Shown: piece by piece, positions 10,893 through 21,871 of the stretch
Layout of the letters: every line of letters begins with the position of its first letter
Numbering within the stretch: position 1 is the first letter of the stretch
Made by a program: the position numbers and the translations under genes
Notes under the pieces: model-generated
Seen by the model: only the letters and a program-made list of their open reading frames with translations
Databases searched by the model: none
What the model was told of the DNA's origin: nothing
Origin: Glaciozyma antarctica PI12
Taxonomy: Eukaryota > Basidiomycota > Microbotryomycetes > Kriegeriales > Camptobasidiaceae
Reading direction: 5' to 3'
DNA: 64,000 nucleotides
Assembly (NCBI GenBank): GCA_002917775.1
Contig: KZ627162.1
Location: 84,961-148,960, forward strand

Positions 10893-11316
10893 GGTTGAGG
10901 CGGAAAGTGGTGGTGGGTTGATGGAAGGGACGAGACGAGTTGGCAGAGGAGAAGGACGCAGGGGAGGGAGAGTCCGAGGCGAGCGAGTGGGAGAGGACTG
11001 GAGGCTGCTGTAGGGGGACGAGGCTGAGTCGGCGTTGAGGGGGGAAGGAGAAGAGAGAAGGCTGTTCCCTCGAGGCCTGCAAGCTCTCGGGGCGCTGCAG
11101 TCAATTTTCGCTTTTTTCCTCTCTTTTTCTGCTGAAAATGCTGTGTTTCTAGTATATCAAACAGCACACCAGAAATCCCTGGGAAGGAGAGAAGGAAGCA
11201 GCAAAAAAAACGGAAACTCGGCCCACCAGCCGAGCGAGAGCCCCCGCACGAAGAGTCAACGCGGGTTGATCTTCTCCCTTCTCCCTCTCGCACTTGTCCC
11301 CCAGAACAGCTTCAGA
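10893..11316. other. Divergent promoter region RHO1 / DAHP synthase
   Basis: A 424-bp spacer between two divergent starts. It holds an AT-richer block near 11095-11165 and an A8 run near 11205. No specific site is recognised. Confidence 0.5.
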
Positions 11317-13127
<1,811 letters not shown>

Positions 13128-13505
13128 AAGTAATGCTTAGGCGTGATTATTAGTTATCATTAAGCGCGGGTGCGAGGATCTTGAGAGGGACGAGAGAGGT
13201 GGAGTGGGTGCGGTGGTCGGTGAGGGCTCGCTCGGCTGGAAGGCTGGCGGAAACGCAGGTGTACGTGCGGTTGTATGAGCACGCACACAGTTCACGCAGA
13301 TAGGTCCCCGGAAGCAGAGAAGTAGGGAAGCAGGGAAGCAGTCGCGAAGGGAGGAGAGCACCAAGGCCGAGCCTCGTCTCGTTCGTCATCGCCACAGCAG
13401 TACAATGCGAGCAGTCCCTCCCTCTTCGCCCACTCCTCCCGCTCCTCCAGCTTCCTTTAAACAGCTTCCAGCGCCAGCGCAAGAGCTCCAAACCCTCCCT
13501 CAAGC
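13128..13505. other. Convergent 3' flanks, DAHP synthase and VMA21
   Basis: A 378-bp gap between two convergent stop codons. It has short GGGAAGCAG-like tandem pieces near 13311-13345. No gene is seen. Confidence 0.5.
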
Positions 13506-13929
13506 TCACTGCGCCTTCTTCTCCGCCTCCTTGGCCTGCTCCGCGTTGTCCTCCCGAATCGCCATCCACACGTATGATACGAGCAGGACGTTCGCTATCG
13601 TAGCGGCCAGGATCGCAGGCGGCGTCGTGTTCTTCTCTGGTGATCGAGGAGTAACGCGTCAGCTCCTCCTCCCTCGTGGTAGAGAACGAACGCACCTCCG
13701 AAGTAGTAGTCGCGCGAGACAAAGTATGAGCCTACGGGGAGGACGACCATCGCGACCGTGAAGGCTAGGAGCTTGAGGAGGACGCCGCTGCGAGGACGAG
13801 GTCAGCGAGAGCGGAGTCGGACGAGGAGGCGTTGGCGGACCTCAGGTTGGCATTCTCTCCCTCTGCAGGGGGCGCCGCCTTTAGCTGCTGTGCCTGTGGT
13901 GCTAGAGCATCCTTGGACAAAGCTTCCAT
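13506..13929 (-). CDS. VMA21: Vacuolar ATPase assembly factor Vma21
   Basis: Small ER membrane protein that escorts assembly of the V-ATPase Vo sector. The minus-strand start at 13929 gives MEALSKDALAPQAQQLK, spliced to SGVLLKLLAFTVAMVVLPVG (first membrane helix), then YFVSRDYYFGEKNTTPPAI and LAATIANVLLVSYVWMAI (second helix). The tail is REDNAEQAKEAEKKAQ. The dilysine-like KKAQ end matches the ER-retrieval tail of Vma21. About 104 residues, normal for the family, with two introns. The start lies 138 bp from the divergent SDH4 start. Confidence 0.92.
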
Positions 13930-14067
13930 CCTCGTGTGGTTGAAGGGGGAGCCAACCCCAGCTAAGCCAACCACGACTTCGCCAAATCTGGCGCTCACCT
14001 CTTCGGCTCCTCCTCCACTCCGCTCTCGCTACTCGACCTCTACTCGTCGTCCAGCAGTACTCCAGCC

Positions 14068-14814
14068 ATGTCCCTTTGCTCCCGCCTCCAACCCACTCTC
14101 CGCTTCGCCGCCCAGCGCAACTTCTCGACTGGTGAGCTCTCGTCCCCTTGCGGTTCCTCCCGACCTTCCAGTCTCCTCGGCTAAACTCTGGGTTCAAATC
14201 CACAGGTCGCGCAGCAGCAGTCAAGGCGTCCCCGTTCCTCCAAGCTACCGCAGCTCCCAAGGCCACCTCCTCCTGTCCGTACCCTCTCTCTCGCGCGCCA
14301 GGAACTCGGCGGAAACTAACTCTCGGCACGCATCAGACATCGTTGGAACCGTCAACGATCCCGTCGTCTTCCCTGCGCCTAACAAGGCTCACGGATCGTA
14401 CCACTGGTCGTTTGAGCGCTTCCTCAGCGCTGCCCTCGTCCCCCTCGTCGCTGCCACAGCCGTCACTTCCGTCAACCCTGTCCTCGATGGTGTCCTCTCC
14501 GTCGCTCTCGTCGCTCACTCCCACATGGTACGCACGGCTGGGAATGTACGGGGGAAGAGGAAGCTGATATGGTGATAAACGCAGGGCTTCGACCAGATCC
14601 TCATCGACTACCTCCACCCTCGCAAGTTCCCCGTCCTCGGAAACATCGTCAAGTGGTTCGTCCGCCTCGCGACTGGAGGTGTCCTCGTGGGAGTGTACCA
14701 GTTCAACACGAACGACGTCGGTGCGTTCGGTCCTACGTCGAGGTTGGAGAGAGGGAGGAGCTAACGATATGAGCAGGATTGACCGAGTTGATCAAGAAGG
14801 TCTGGAAGGCATGA
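14068..14814 (+). CDS. SDH4: Succinate dehydrogenase membrane anchor subunit (CybS)
   Basis: Inner-membrane subunit of complex II that binds heme and ubiquinone with Sdh3. ATG 14068 opens an arginine/serine-rich mitochondrial presequence (MSLCSRLQPTLRFAAQRNFS). Mature features are GSYHWSFERFLSAALVPLV, three hydrophobic segments, VALVAHSHMGFDQILIDYL (heme-ligand His region and the H.G....I.DY signature) and a last helix RLATGGVLVGVYQFNTNDVG. It ends LTELIKKVWKA at TGA 14812-14814. Four short introns. It fits the CybS family in length and order. Confidence 0.92.
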
Positions 14815-15133
14815 GCGGGGTGAGAGGGAGGAGTGTATGTGCCAGGGATTGAGGGAGGCGGAATACGAGCTATACCGTCGCCAGCTTTGGGACTGGAGGG
14901 AGATGGAGGGCGAGCGAGGGCTGGATCGGGGAGTAAGTGCTGCTCGGTCGTGTTCTTCGCGAGCAAGTTCTGCTTGGGGTGGACTGCTTCGTGTGCTGGG
15001 GACGGCGAAAGGTGCTGGGCTGGTGCTGCTTGCGCCCTGCCTCGCCCCTGCTTATCCCGCCGACCTCTGCTCTCCGATCCTCGCTCAAATCGACTCAAAC
15101 AAATCCCAACAAGCGTTCCCAGACAAGCTCAAC
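14815..15133. other. Convergent 3' flanks, SDH4 and TDP1
   Basis: A 319-bp gap between two convergent stops. Several overlapping open frames exist on both strands, but none shows a domain. Confidence 0.5.
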
Positions 15134-17127
15134 CTACTCTCCTTCTCCTCCCGCTCCCTCATAAGGCCTATCCCCCACTCCATACCTCCTCACCGGCTTC
15201 CGATACCCCACCATCCCATCCACCTTCTCCTCAATCTCCCTCTCCGTCCCTCCCTCAACCCTCACCCCCACTCCCAGCTCATGCTGGCTAATCTCCACCT
15301 CGACTTTGTCCCGAATGAGCGTGATCTTGCCCCAGGCGGCAGGGGTGACGTTGTGCGAGCCAAGGTAGTAGAACGCTTCGGGCGGAGAATGGGGGAGGTG
15401 AAGCATTATGATGAGGCTCTGCGCTCCAGTCAATAACCTTGGAGAGAGAGGAGGGAGGACGGACTTTGGTATGCTGGTTCCGACGTTCTTTGCATTCGTT
15501 TCAATACAGGACCTGTGGTCGAGCATCCTTCTCCTCGTTCCTCGTCCCGCGCGAATCCCAGCTCCCACCGTACCACGAAGGCGACACGGGCTTATTCCCC
15601 CATATTCACCATCAGTCTCGCACGCCGAACCAGGAGAGGAAGACGCACTGGCGGATCCTTCCCACCGAGCGACGCCAGCTCCGCCTCGGTAGCGAAGAGG
15701 ACCTTGATCGACTCGAGGCTGAACGCAGGATCGCGGTTCCGAGCGTACTCGCGCGGAGTGATGCCGCTACAAGCTGCGAGGAGGAATTCAAGGAATTGGC
15801 GTGGGAGAGGACCGAGAGATGATCCCTGCGAGGGTGTTAGCGCGCGAAGGCGGCGGAGAAGGAGGACGCACGAGGGCTTCGACGGTCCAGGTTCCTCCAG
15901 GGGTGGGTTTGAAGGCCTTCATTGCGAGAGCGAGAGAGGTGAGGCCTCCGCCTCGCTCGAGCGAGAATGGGTTGTCCGCCGGTCGTGAAGTCGAAGGCCC
16001 GAATTTGAGGACCTGCTGCGGGTGAGAAGACCAGCTGGATCCTCGGTGGCTGTGCACGAGTTGGACTTTGCTTGAGGCGGAGAAGTCGCAGGAGCCGAAG
16101 GAGCGGAGGAAGGGTTCGAGGCGGGCGGGAGGGACATGGACCGAGGTGAGGAAGTGGTGGAAGGAGGTGGAGAAGGGTGTGTTCGTCTTGTTGGAAACGT
16201 GGTCTTCGAAAGGGTTTGCGAGTCGAGGGAAGTCCATGAGGAACATGGCCTGCCAAGTAAGTTGGTGAGCTGCGAATAGCGAAGACTGTGCGAAGCGCAC
16301 GTTTTGTTGCTGAGGCCACGAACCGTACTTGTGATTGGCGCTCCGATAGCTATCCTGCACGAATCTTGACGGTAGATCTGAGGGTGCCGAAGAGTTAGCT
16401 CCGCCACCAGTTCGTTCGAAGACTGGACGCACCAACGCGAACTTGGCATGCAGATTGTACCTCCCTCGTCCTCTGTCCCCCTGATCCTTATTAACCTGCT
16501 TCATATTAACATGATTAACCTCCCTCAACCGCTTCCCCGTCTCCAACAGCGTGTCGGAGAGCAGCAGCACCCTCGCCAGATCCCCGGTCTCGCACCCGAG
16601 TGGCTTCCAGAGGAAGTCGGACGCGCTGATCTCCCCGCTCCCCAGAACTGCACCCTCGATATCTCCCGCGAGCGCACTCTCCTTGCTCCCCGTACCGAAG
16701 AGATCCTCGAGCTTGAACCGGCTGAGCGTCCCGTGCTCGTTCTCGCGAGTGACTCGAATGACGCCCGGGGGAAAGGCAGGCGAGCTGGCGGGGAAGAAGT
16801 GGAAGTGACTGGTTTGTTGAAAGCGGTGGCGATGGATTTGGGGAGCACGGCGGGAAGAGGGGAGCGAGCGGGTTGCTCCGGAGGGGAGGTCGACGTCTTG
16901 GGCTTCTTCCTCGGTGACGGGGTCGGCGCTTTAGGCTTAGACGTGTTGGCGAAGGTGTTCCATTGGGAGTAACGCGGGCCCGGGAGAGGGGCGGGGAGAG
17001 GAGCAGTGCTTGTCGAAGCGGAGGCCGTGGCGTTCGCGGGAGTTGGCTCGTCGTCGTTCGAGTCTGAGAGGATGATGCTCTCAATTGAGAGCTTGCGCTT
17101 ACCTAAAGATGCGGAGGATGGCGCCAT
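15134..17127 (-). CDS. TDP1: Tyrosyl-DNA phosphodiesterase 1-like protein, possibly disrupted
   Basis: Phospholipase D-fold enzyme that removes topoisomerase I adducts from DNA 3' ends. ATG 17127 starts MAPSSASLGKRKLSIES and a serine/proline-rich N-terminus. The core has GVIRVTRENEHGTLSRFKLE, then YNLHAKFAL joined to IYRQDSCRIAIGAPI (first HKD motif) and AMFLMDFPRL. It continues with SSLGPLPRQFLEFLLAACSG, NQHTKSLIIMLHLP (second HKD motif), YYLGSHNVTPAAWG and VEISQHELGV. Two problems exist. The frame joining SWYGGSWDSRGTRNEE to NQHTK contains a TGA (15501-15503 complement). Also, the N-terminal region and the core are in different frames near 16760-16810 with no obvious intron. Either splicing is unusual or the gene is damaged. 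Confidence 0.75.
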
Positions 17128-17392
17128 GGGTGAAGAAAGCGGCAGACGGCAGAACGAGGTGATGGGAGGAGGAAGAGAGGCGACGCCGCCAAAATCGCAG
17201 GTGGCACTCTCTGCGAAGGGGAGACGATAACTCTCGGAATTTGCACACGACGACGAGTGCCGTAAGAGGTCGAGAAGTACAGGGAGAGCATCGCCAGCAC
17301 ATAGCACAAAAACCTCCCTTTTTGCAAAGCACCTCCGAGACACTCGCTCCGACTTCGCCACCTTCGCCACCCAAGTTTCCTCCCAATCCTCC

Positions 17393-18796
17393 TCACGAAT
17401 TCATGTACACCTCTTCCATCCTTCCGTCGTCATCCTCATAGTCGAAGCGATAGCGGCCCCAGTCGTCGAACGGACTCCCAGGATCCGAGTAGTCCTCTCC
17501 ATCCCACTCCCCCTCGTCGCTATAACTGTACGCCGTCGGCGGCGAGTCGAAAGAGAACGCGTCGTTGATTCGGCAGTTGATCCCGTAGCTTTCGCTGAGC
17601 GACTGGAGGCGGCTCCTTTCGACGTCGCCGAAGCTGCGGTCGACCATGACCGCGAAATCCTCGAGCGTTCCGCGGTGCTTGTGGATGAAGTCGAGGAAGG
17701 TCTTGTCGGCGATATTTGGGCAGTGGCCGAGGTGTAAGGTGCGGACGTGGGGAAGGTGGAGGGTGGAGAGGTCGGCAGCGCGAGGGAGAGGTCGGTCGAT
17801 CGAGAACGACGTCAAGGTTGGAGCGAGACGGCCGAGGAAGTTGAGGAGGGATTCGAGAGGGAGGGTACTCGTGGGACCAGCGATCTCGTACGGGTCGGTG
17901 GCGCTGATCGTGAGGGCCGACAGCTTCGGCCAGTTCGCCTGCGCTGCGAAGGCGTCGAAGAACGGGTCGACTTCTCCCTGAAGGACGAGCGATTGGAGGC
18001 TTCCGAGTGACGCCAGTGCTTCCGCGAGAAAATTGGGCGAGCCTGAGAATTCGAAGGGGCCGAAGTCGAGCTCGAGGCGCTGGAGCGAGGAGAAGGCGGC
18101 GAGGAAGTGGGAGAGTGAGTCGATCGGGGTCGAACCCGCCGCGCGCACCACCAGCTGGACGATCCTGTCCGACACGCTCTCCGCCACACGCGCGAACACT
18201 CCCTCCGCGCTGGACGTATCGAACGTGAGCTCCAACAGACGAAGATTCAGAAGCTTCGGAACGACTTCCGCCAGGAGGCGATGCGCGTCGGTAACGCCGT
18301 CGGAAGGCTGAGGAGGGATCGTGTCGAGATTTGAGACGGTGTGAGATGGGAATTCGAGACGACCCGTGTTGGGAAGGCGGAGCGAGACGATGGAGTTGGC
18401 GTGGCGAGGGACGAGCTCGGTAGCGAATTCCACTAGCTCAGAAGAGGAGCGGTTATGAAGGTCGATGACCTGTGAGTCGGGAGACGTCAGCATCTTCGTG
18501 GTAAGGCACAGAGAAGAACAGTCGCACCCTCCAAATCTCTGGCTCCGACATCGCCGCGAACTCCTTGTTGACGAGAGCGAGACTCCGAATGTCGTAGGGC
18601 CCCGTGACTCGAGACTTGGTGAGGCTATGGTGAACGAGCTTAGCGATGTGGAGCTTGATTTCGGGCGGGAGAGTCGAGAGCGAGAGTGCGACTGAGGCCG
18701 ACGGCGGGAGGGCGCTGTGCAGCGACGAGAGGTCCTCCACTGGAAGGAAGTGGGTGGGTTAGCTAGATCGATCTGCGCGCGTGTGGAAGACTTACT
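17393..18796 (-). CDS. F-box/leucine-rich protein, paralogue A
   Basis: Putative SCF ubiquitin-ligase substrate receptor. The F-box is STLPPEIKLHIAKLVHHSL ... RSLALVNKEFAAMSEPEIWR, spliced (intron 18470 to about 18524) to VIDLHNRSSSELVEFATEL. About 350 residues with leucine-rich motifs follow (LLNLRLLELTFD, FSSLQRLELDF, LGSLQSLVLQG, LPHVRTLHLGHCPNIAD), then an acidic, tyrosine-rich tail. The MEDL start seems to be assembled from A at 18796 and TG at 18740-18739 across an intron beginning GTAAGT. An upstream ATG at 18861 would only give a short overlapping frame. Paralogous to B (29.8 kb) and C (47.3 kb). No partner or substrate is known. Confidence 0.8.
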   Translation of the reverse strand, partial: SKSSTRAQIDLANPPTSFQWRTSRRCTAPSRRRPQSHSRSRLSRPKSSSTSLSSFTIASPSLESRGPTTFGVSLSSTRSSRRCRSQRFGGCDCSSLCLTTKMLTSPDSQVIDLHNRSSSELVEFATELVPRHANSIVSLRLPNTGRLEFPSHTVSNLDTIPPQPSDGVTDAHRLLAEVVPKLLNLRLLELTFDTSSAEGVFARVAESVSDRIVQLVVRAAGSTPIDSLSHFLAAFSSLQRLELDFGPFEFSGSPNFLAEALASLGSLQSLVLQGEVDPFFDAFAAQANWPKLSALTISATDPYEIAGPTSTLPLESLLNFLGRLAPTLTSFSIDRPLPRAADLSTLHLPHVRTLHLGHCPNIADKTFLDFIHKHRGTLEDFAVMVDRSFGDVERSRLQSLSESYGINCRINDAFSFDSPPTAYSYSDEGEWDGEDYSDPGSPFDDWGRYRFDYEDDDGRMEEVYMNS

Positions 18797-19081
18797 GAAG
18801 TGAGAGCGGCGAGTGGGCGAGTGGCGGAAGACAAGGAGGGGGAGGCGAGACTTCGCGCTTCATAATTTCCGCGGAGCTTTGGTGATCATGTCGATGCAGG
18901 GTGGAGCAGAGCCGATCCGAATCACCGTAGAAGCATAAGCGCAGGAAAGAGCAGAGGGGAGCAGAACATGAAGACGTGAAGGAGCTACAGCAAAGGAGTC
19001 CATCCTCGCTTGAGCTTGCACTCCGTCTGCGGCGCTGCCTCTCCAGCGTCTGTACCTTGATCCGCTCGTCGATGTAGCTCC

Positions 19082-19661
19082 TCAATACCCCATGCGAAAG
19101 TAGAAATCTCCCATCGCGTTGGCATTAGGGTCCCTGCCCCTGCTCATCCCACGCTCGAAGAAGCCCCATTCGTTGGTGAGCATCCAGATTCGTTGCAGTC
19201 CCTCATCGTCAAACACCTGCTCCCCCATCAGCTGACGATCACTACGAACGAAGCCCAAGCACACGCACTTTTACGTGAATCGTCTCTGCCCCAAGGAAGT
19301 GGTCCTTCACCAAGTCCTCCGCATACTCCTCCGCGCTGAGGTTCTTGCCTCGCTTGAACTGCGCCTCGAGGTACCAGCCCTCCGGCAGGTCCCAGTCCGC
19401 CTCCTCCCGCGTCGCATCCCCTGCAATCCCCACCTCAGCTGACCCCTCTAACCTCAGCAGGCAACTCACGGACAACCTAACAACCTCGTCCACGAGCTCG
19501 GGAATCGTCAGCTTCTCGTTGAAGCGGGCTCCACGAGCGAAGTCGCGTTCACACCACGCACGGCGGATGTTGAGCCAGAAGCAGCCGTCTTCTAGGTTGC
19601 CCTTCTTCATGGATCCCATGCCGCGAGTGTTCCGGCGCGAAAGGACTTGAGCGCGCGGCAT
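19082..19661 (-). CDS. Conserved-looking protein of unknown function
   Basis: About 176 residues: MPRAQVLSRRNTRGMGSMKK, then NLEDGCFWLNIRRAWCERDF, IPELVDEVVRLSVS, DWDLPEGWYLEAQFKRG and LSAEEYAEDLVKDHFLGAET. One intron (about 19212-19264) leads to VFDDEGLQRIWMLTNEWGFF and the end MGDFYFRMGY at 19082. The composition (tryptophan- and charge-rich, few low-complexity runs) is that of a real folded protein. The open frame continues upstream of 19661, but without an ATG start. I do not recognise a domain. A basic N-terminus leaves mitochondrial targeting possible. Confidence 0.65.
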
Positions 19662-20178
19662 GTCGGAGAGGAGAGACGGCGGGGTCGGAGGTGGAGGTTG
19701 CGAGCTTGTTGCGGCCGAGCGGGCCCTGGTGGGGTGAATGACTGAAGGAGAGGGTGGTGGTAGGAGAGGAAGAGAGGTGGAGACGGTTCGCGCTGTTGCC
19801 TCTCTTCCTCCTTCCCCTTCTTCGCCCTGTTCCCCTTTCGACCAGGTGCGTATTCTAGCTTTCAAAGGAGATCGTCCCAGGTGCGGGCAGCCTCGAGAGC
19901 TAAGCGGTGGCTGCGGGAAGGAGAGCTGCCGCGCTCGTGTCGCGACGCGGACGGGGGAGGTGAGGTGGGCTACCGAAGGGACACCACTGCTTAAGGCAGG
20001 TTACCAGCTCAACCGAGCTCAGGAAGAGCTCACCAGGCGGTGGCGCTCTCCGCCTGGACCAGCTTGGGGCGGACCAAGGCGGACCCGTGGAGTCGGCCGA
20101 GCTACCTCGACCTCCAAGCTGCTGCTCTCTCCACCTCCCTCCATGAGCTGAGGAATTCCACTGACTAGGGCTCGAAAG
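19662..20178. other. Divergent promoter region
   Basis: A 517-bp spacer between the unknown minus-strand gene and the nucleoside hydrolase. No domain-bearing frame or specific site is recognised. Confidence 0.5.
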
Positions 20179-21651
20179 ATGTCATCTGAAGCAGAACCAC
20201 TCCCGTGCATCATGTGCGTGCATTCACTCCTCCCGCAAGACGCCGCTGACCCTGTGTTCCTTCAGCGACACCGACCCTGGCGTCGATGATGCCCTCGCTA
20301 TGCAAGTCTCCTCTCGCTCCTCAAACTCCACCGCTGACTTGAAATCGCAGACTCCTCGCCCTCGCCTCTCCCGAGCTCCTGGTCGTCGCGATATCGCTCA
20401 CTCACGGCAACACCACTCTCCCTTCGGCTCTTCTCAACCTTCAGAAGCTCTTCCATGCCCTTCGGATTCACCTCGACGAATTTCCGGCGGAGCGAGGCAA
20501 GTGGCCGGGCTTGGATCAGAAGCTGAGGGAGAAGCACGGCGTTGGGAAGATCATTGTCTTCCTGGGGAGCGAGGGACCGATTGCTGGAGATGCAGCGACG
20601 GCAGCTTACTTCCACGGGCAGTGCGTTTGTTTAACTCGTTCGAAAGGCCATAGACTGATTATTTCGCCTCGACAGAGACGGCCTCTCCGACCTCGCAACT
20701 CGCCACCCTGACCTCCATCCTCCCGACCTCTTAACCCCTCACGCCTTTTACACCATCTCCACCGCCTCCTCAACCCAAGGCCTCCCTACTCTCCTCCTCG
20801 ACTACCCACCGCACACCCTCGGCTACCTCGCTCTCGGCCCTCTCACCTCCCTCGCCCACCTCCACTCCCTCTCCCCCTCTCCCTCCGAATCCCTCCTCCA
20901 CCATTTCGGCCCTATTCTAGTAATGGGCGGGGCGCTTGACGTCCCCGGCAATACCTCCCCTGTCGCAGAGTTCAACACCTACGCCGACCCCGTCGCTGCA
21001 TCAATCATCTTCGCCCTCGGCCTCTCCTCGCTGTACCTCCTCCCGCTCGATATAACGACTCCCCACACCCTCCCTTTCGAGACTTACGCCCTCCTCGTCG
21101 ACGAGTATTTCGTCGATACCTCTGCCCCTTCGCGGGCGCATATGAAGGGACCGCTAACGCACTTCACGTCGGCGTTTTTGGAGAGGACGAGGGAGGTGGT
21201 GAGGAGGTTTGGAGGGGTCGAGATGGAGATGCATGACCCGCTTGTGGTGTGGGCGGCGATTGAGTGGAGCAGGAGTGGGGAAAAGGTTAAGGAGGATGGG
21301 GAGAGGAAGGGGGAGTTTGCGCCGAAGTGGGGTTGGGAGAGGAAGGAGTTTGAGGTCGAGACGTGCGTTCCTTTCGCCTTCCTTCCACATGCATGAGTGC
21401 TTACGGATTGGGGACGCAGGGTTGGGGCACTCACGCGCGGTATGCTCGTCGTCGACCGCCGTCGCAGCGCCGACGTTCCTTCGCAAGAACCGACGCGCAG
21501 TAAGAACCGCGCGACCGCCGTTGAAGAGCAGCTCGCTGGAGTTGATGCGGACGAGGTGCGAGGGACAAAGGTGGTCGTGGGGACGCCGGGATCGGATGCG
21601 TTGAAGGAGTTGTTGCTGGAGAGGATTTGGGGGGTGCACGAGACGGCTTGA
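20179..21651 (+). CDS. Inosine-uridine preferring nucleoside hydrolase family protein
   Basis: Hydrolyses the N-glycosidic bond of ribonucleosides to base plus ribose (purine/pyrimidine salvage). ATG 20179 gives MSSEAEPLPCI, spliced to IDTDPGVDDALAI, the family's calcium- and ribose-binding Asp cluster. The second intron (20302-20350) starts GCAAGT and restores AILLALASPELLVVAISLTH. Later landmarks are GNTTLPSALLNL, LGPLTSLAHL, GPILVMGGALDVPGNTSPVA, EFNTYADPVAASIIF, LYLLPLDITT and MHDPLVVWAA with the C-terminal Asp. Two more introns lie near 20620-20674 and 21362-21419. It ends RIWGVHETA at 21651. Somewhat long for the family. Confidence 0.93.
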
Positions 21652-21871
21652 ATGCGGAATTGCGACGCGTCTTGTAATTTTTCTGCTCTGCTTTTACTCT
21701 CCGCTGCCTGAATCTTGCACACAAGTCCCTGGAGCCTCCTTGAACTGCTTCAGCGAAAAATCAACGACTAGACAGGACTAGAGTCCGCCCGCTTTCGCCG
21801 CACAACTTGGCGCGTGTCGTCGAAGACTAACGACACTCTCTTCCTCCTCCCTTATCTCTCCCTATCTCAAG

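Noticed and set aside
14180-14205. GGTTCAAATCC-like tRNA T-loop word
   Set aside because: It sits in an SDH4 intron with no acceptor stem or anticodon arm around it.
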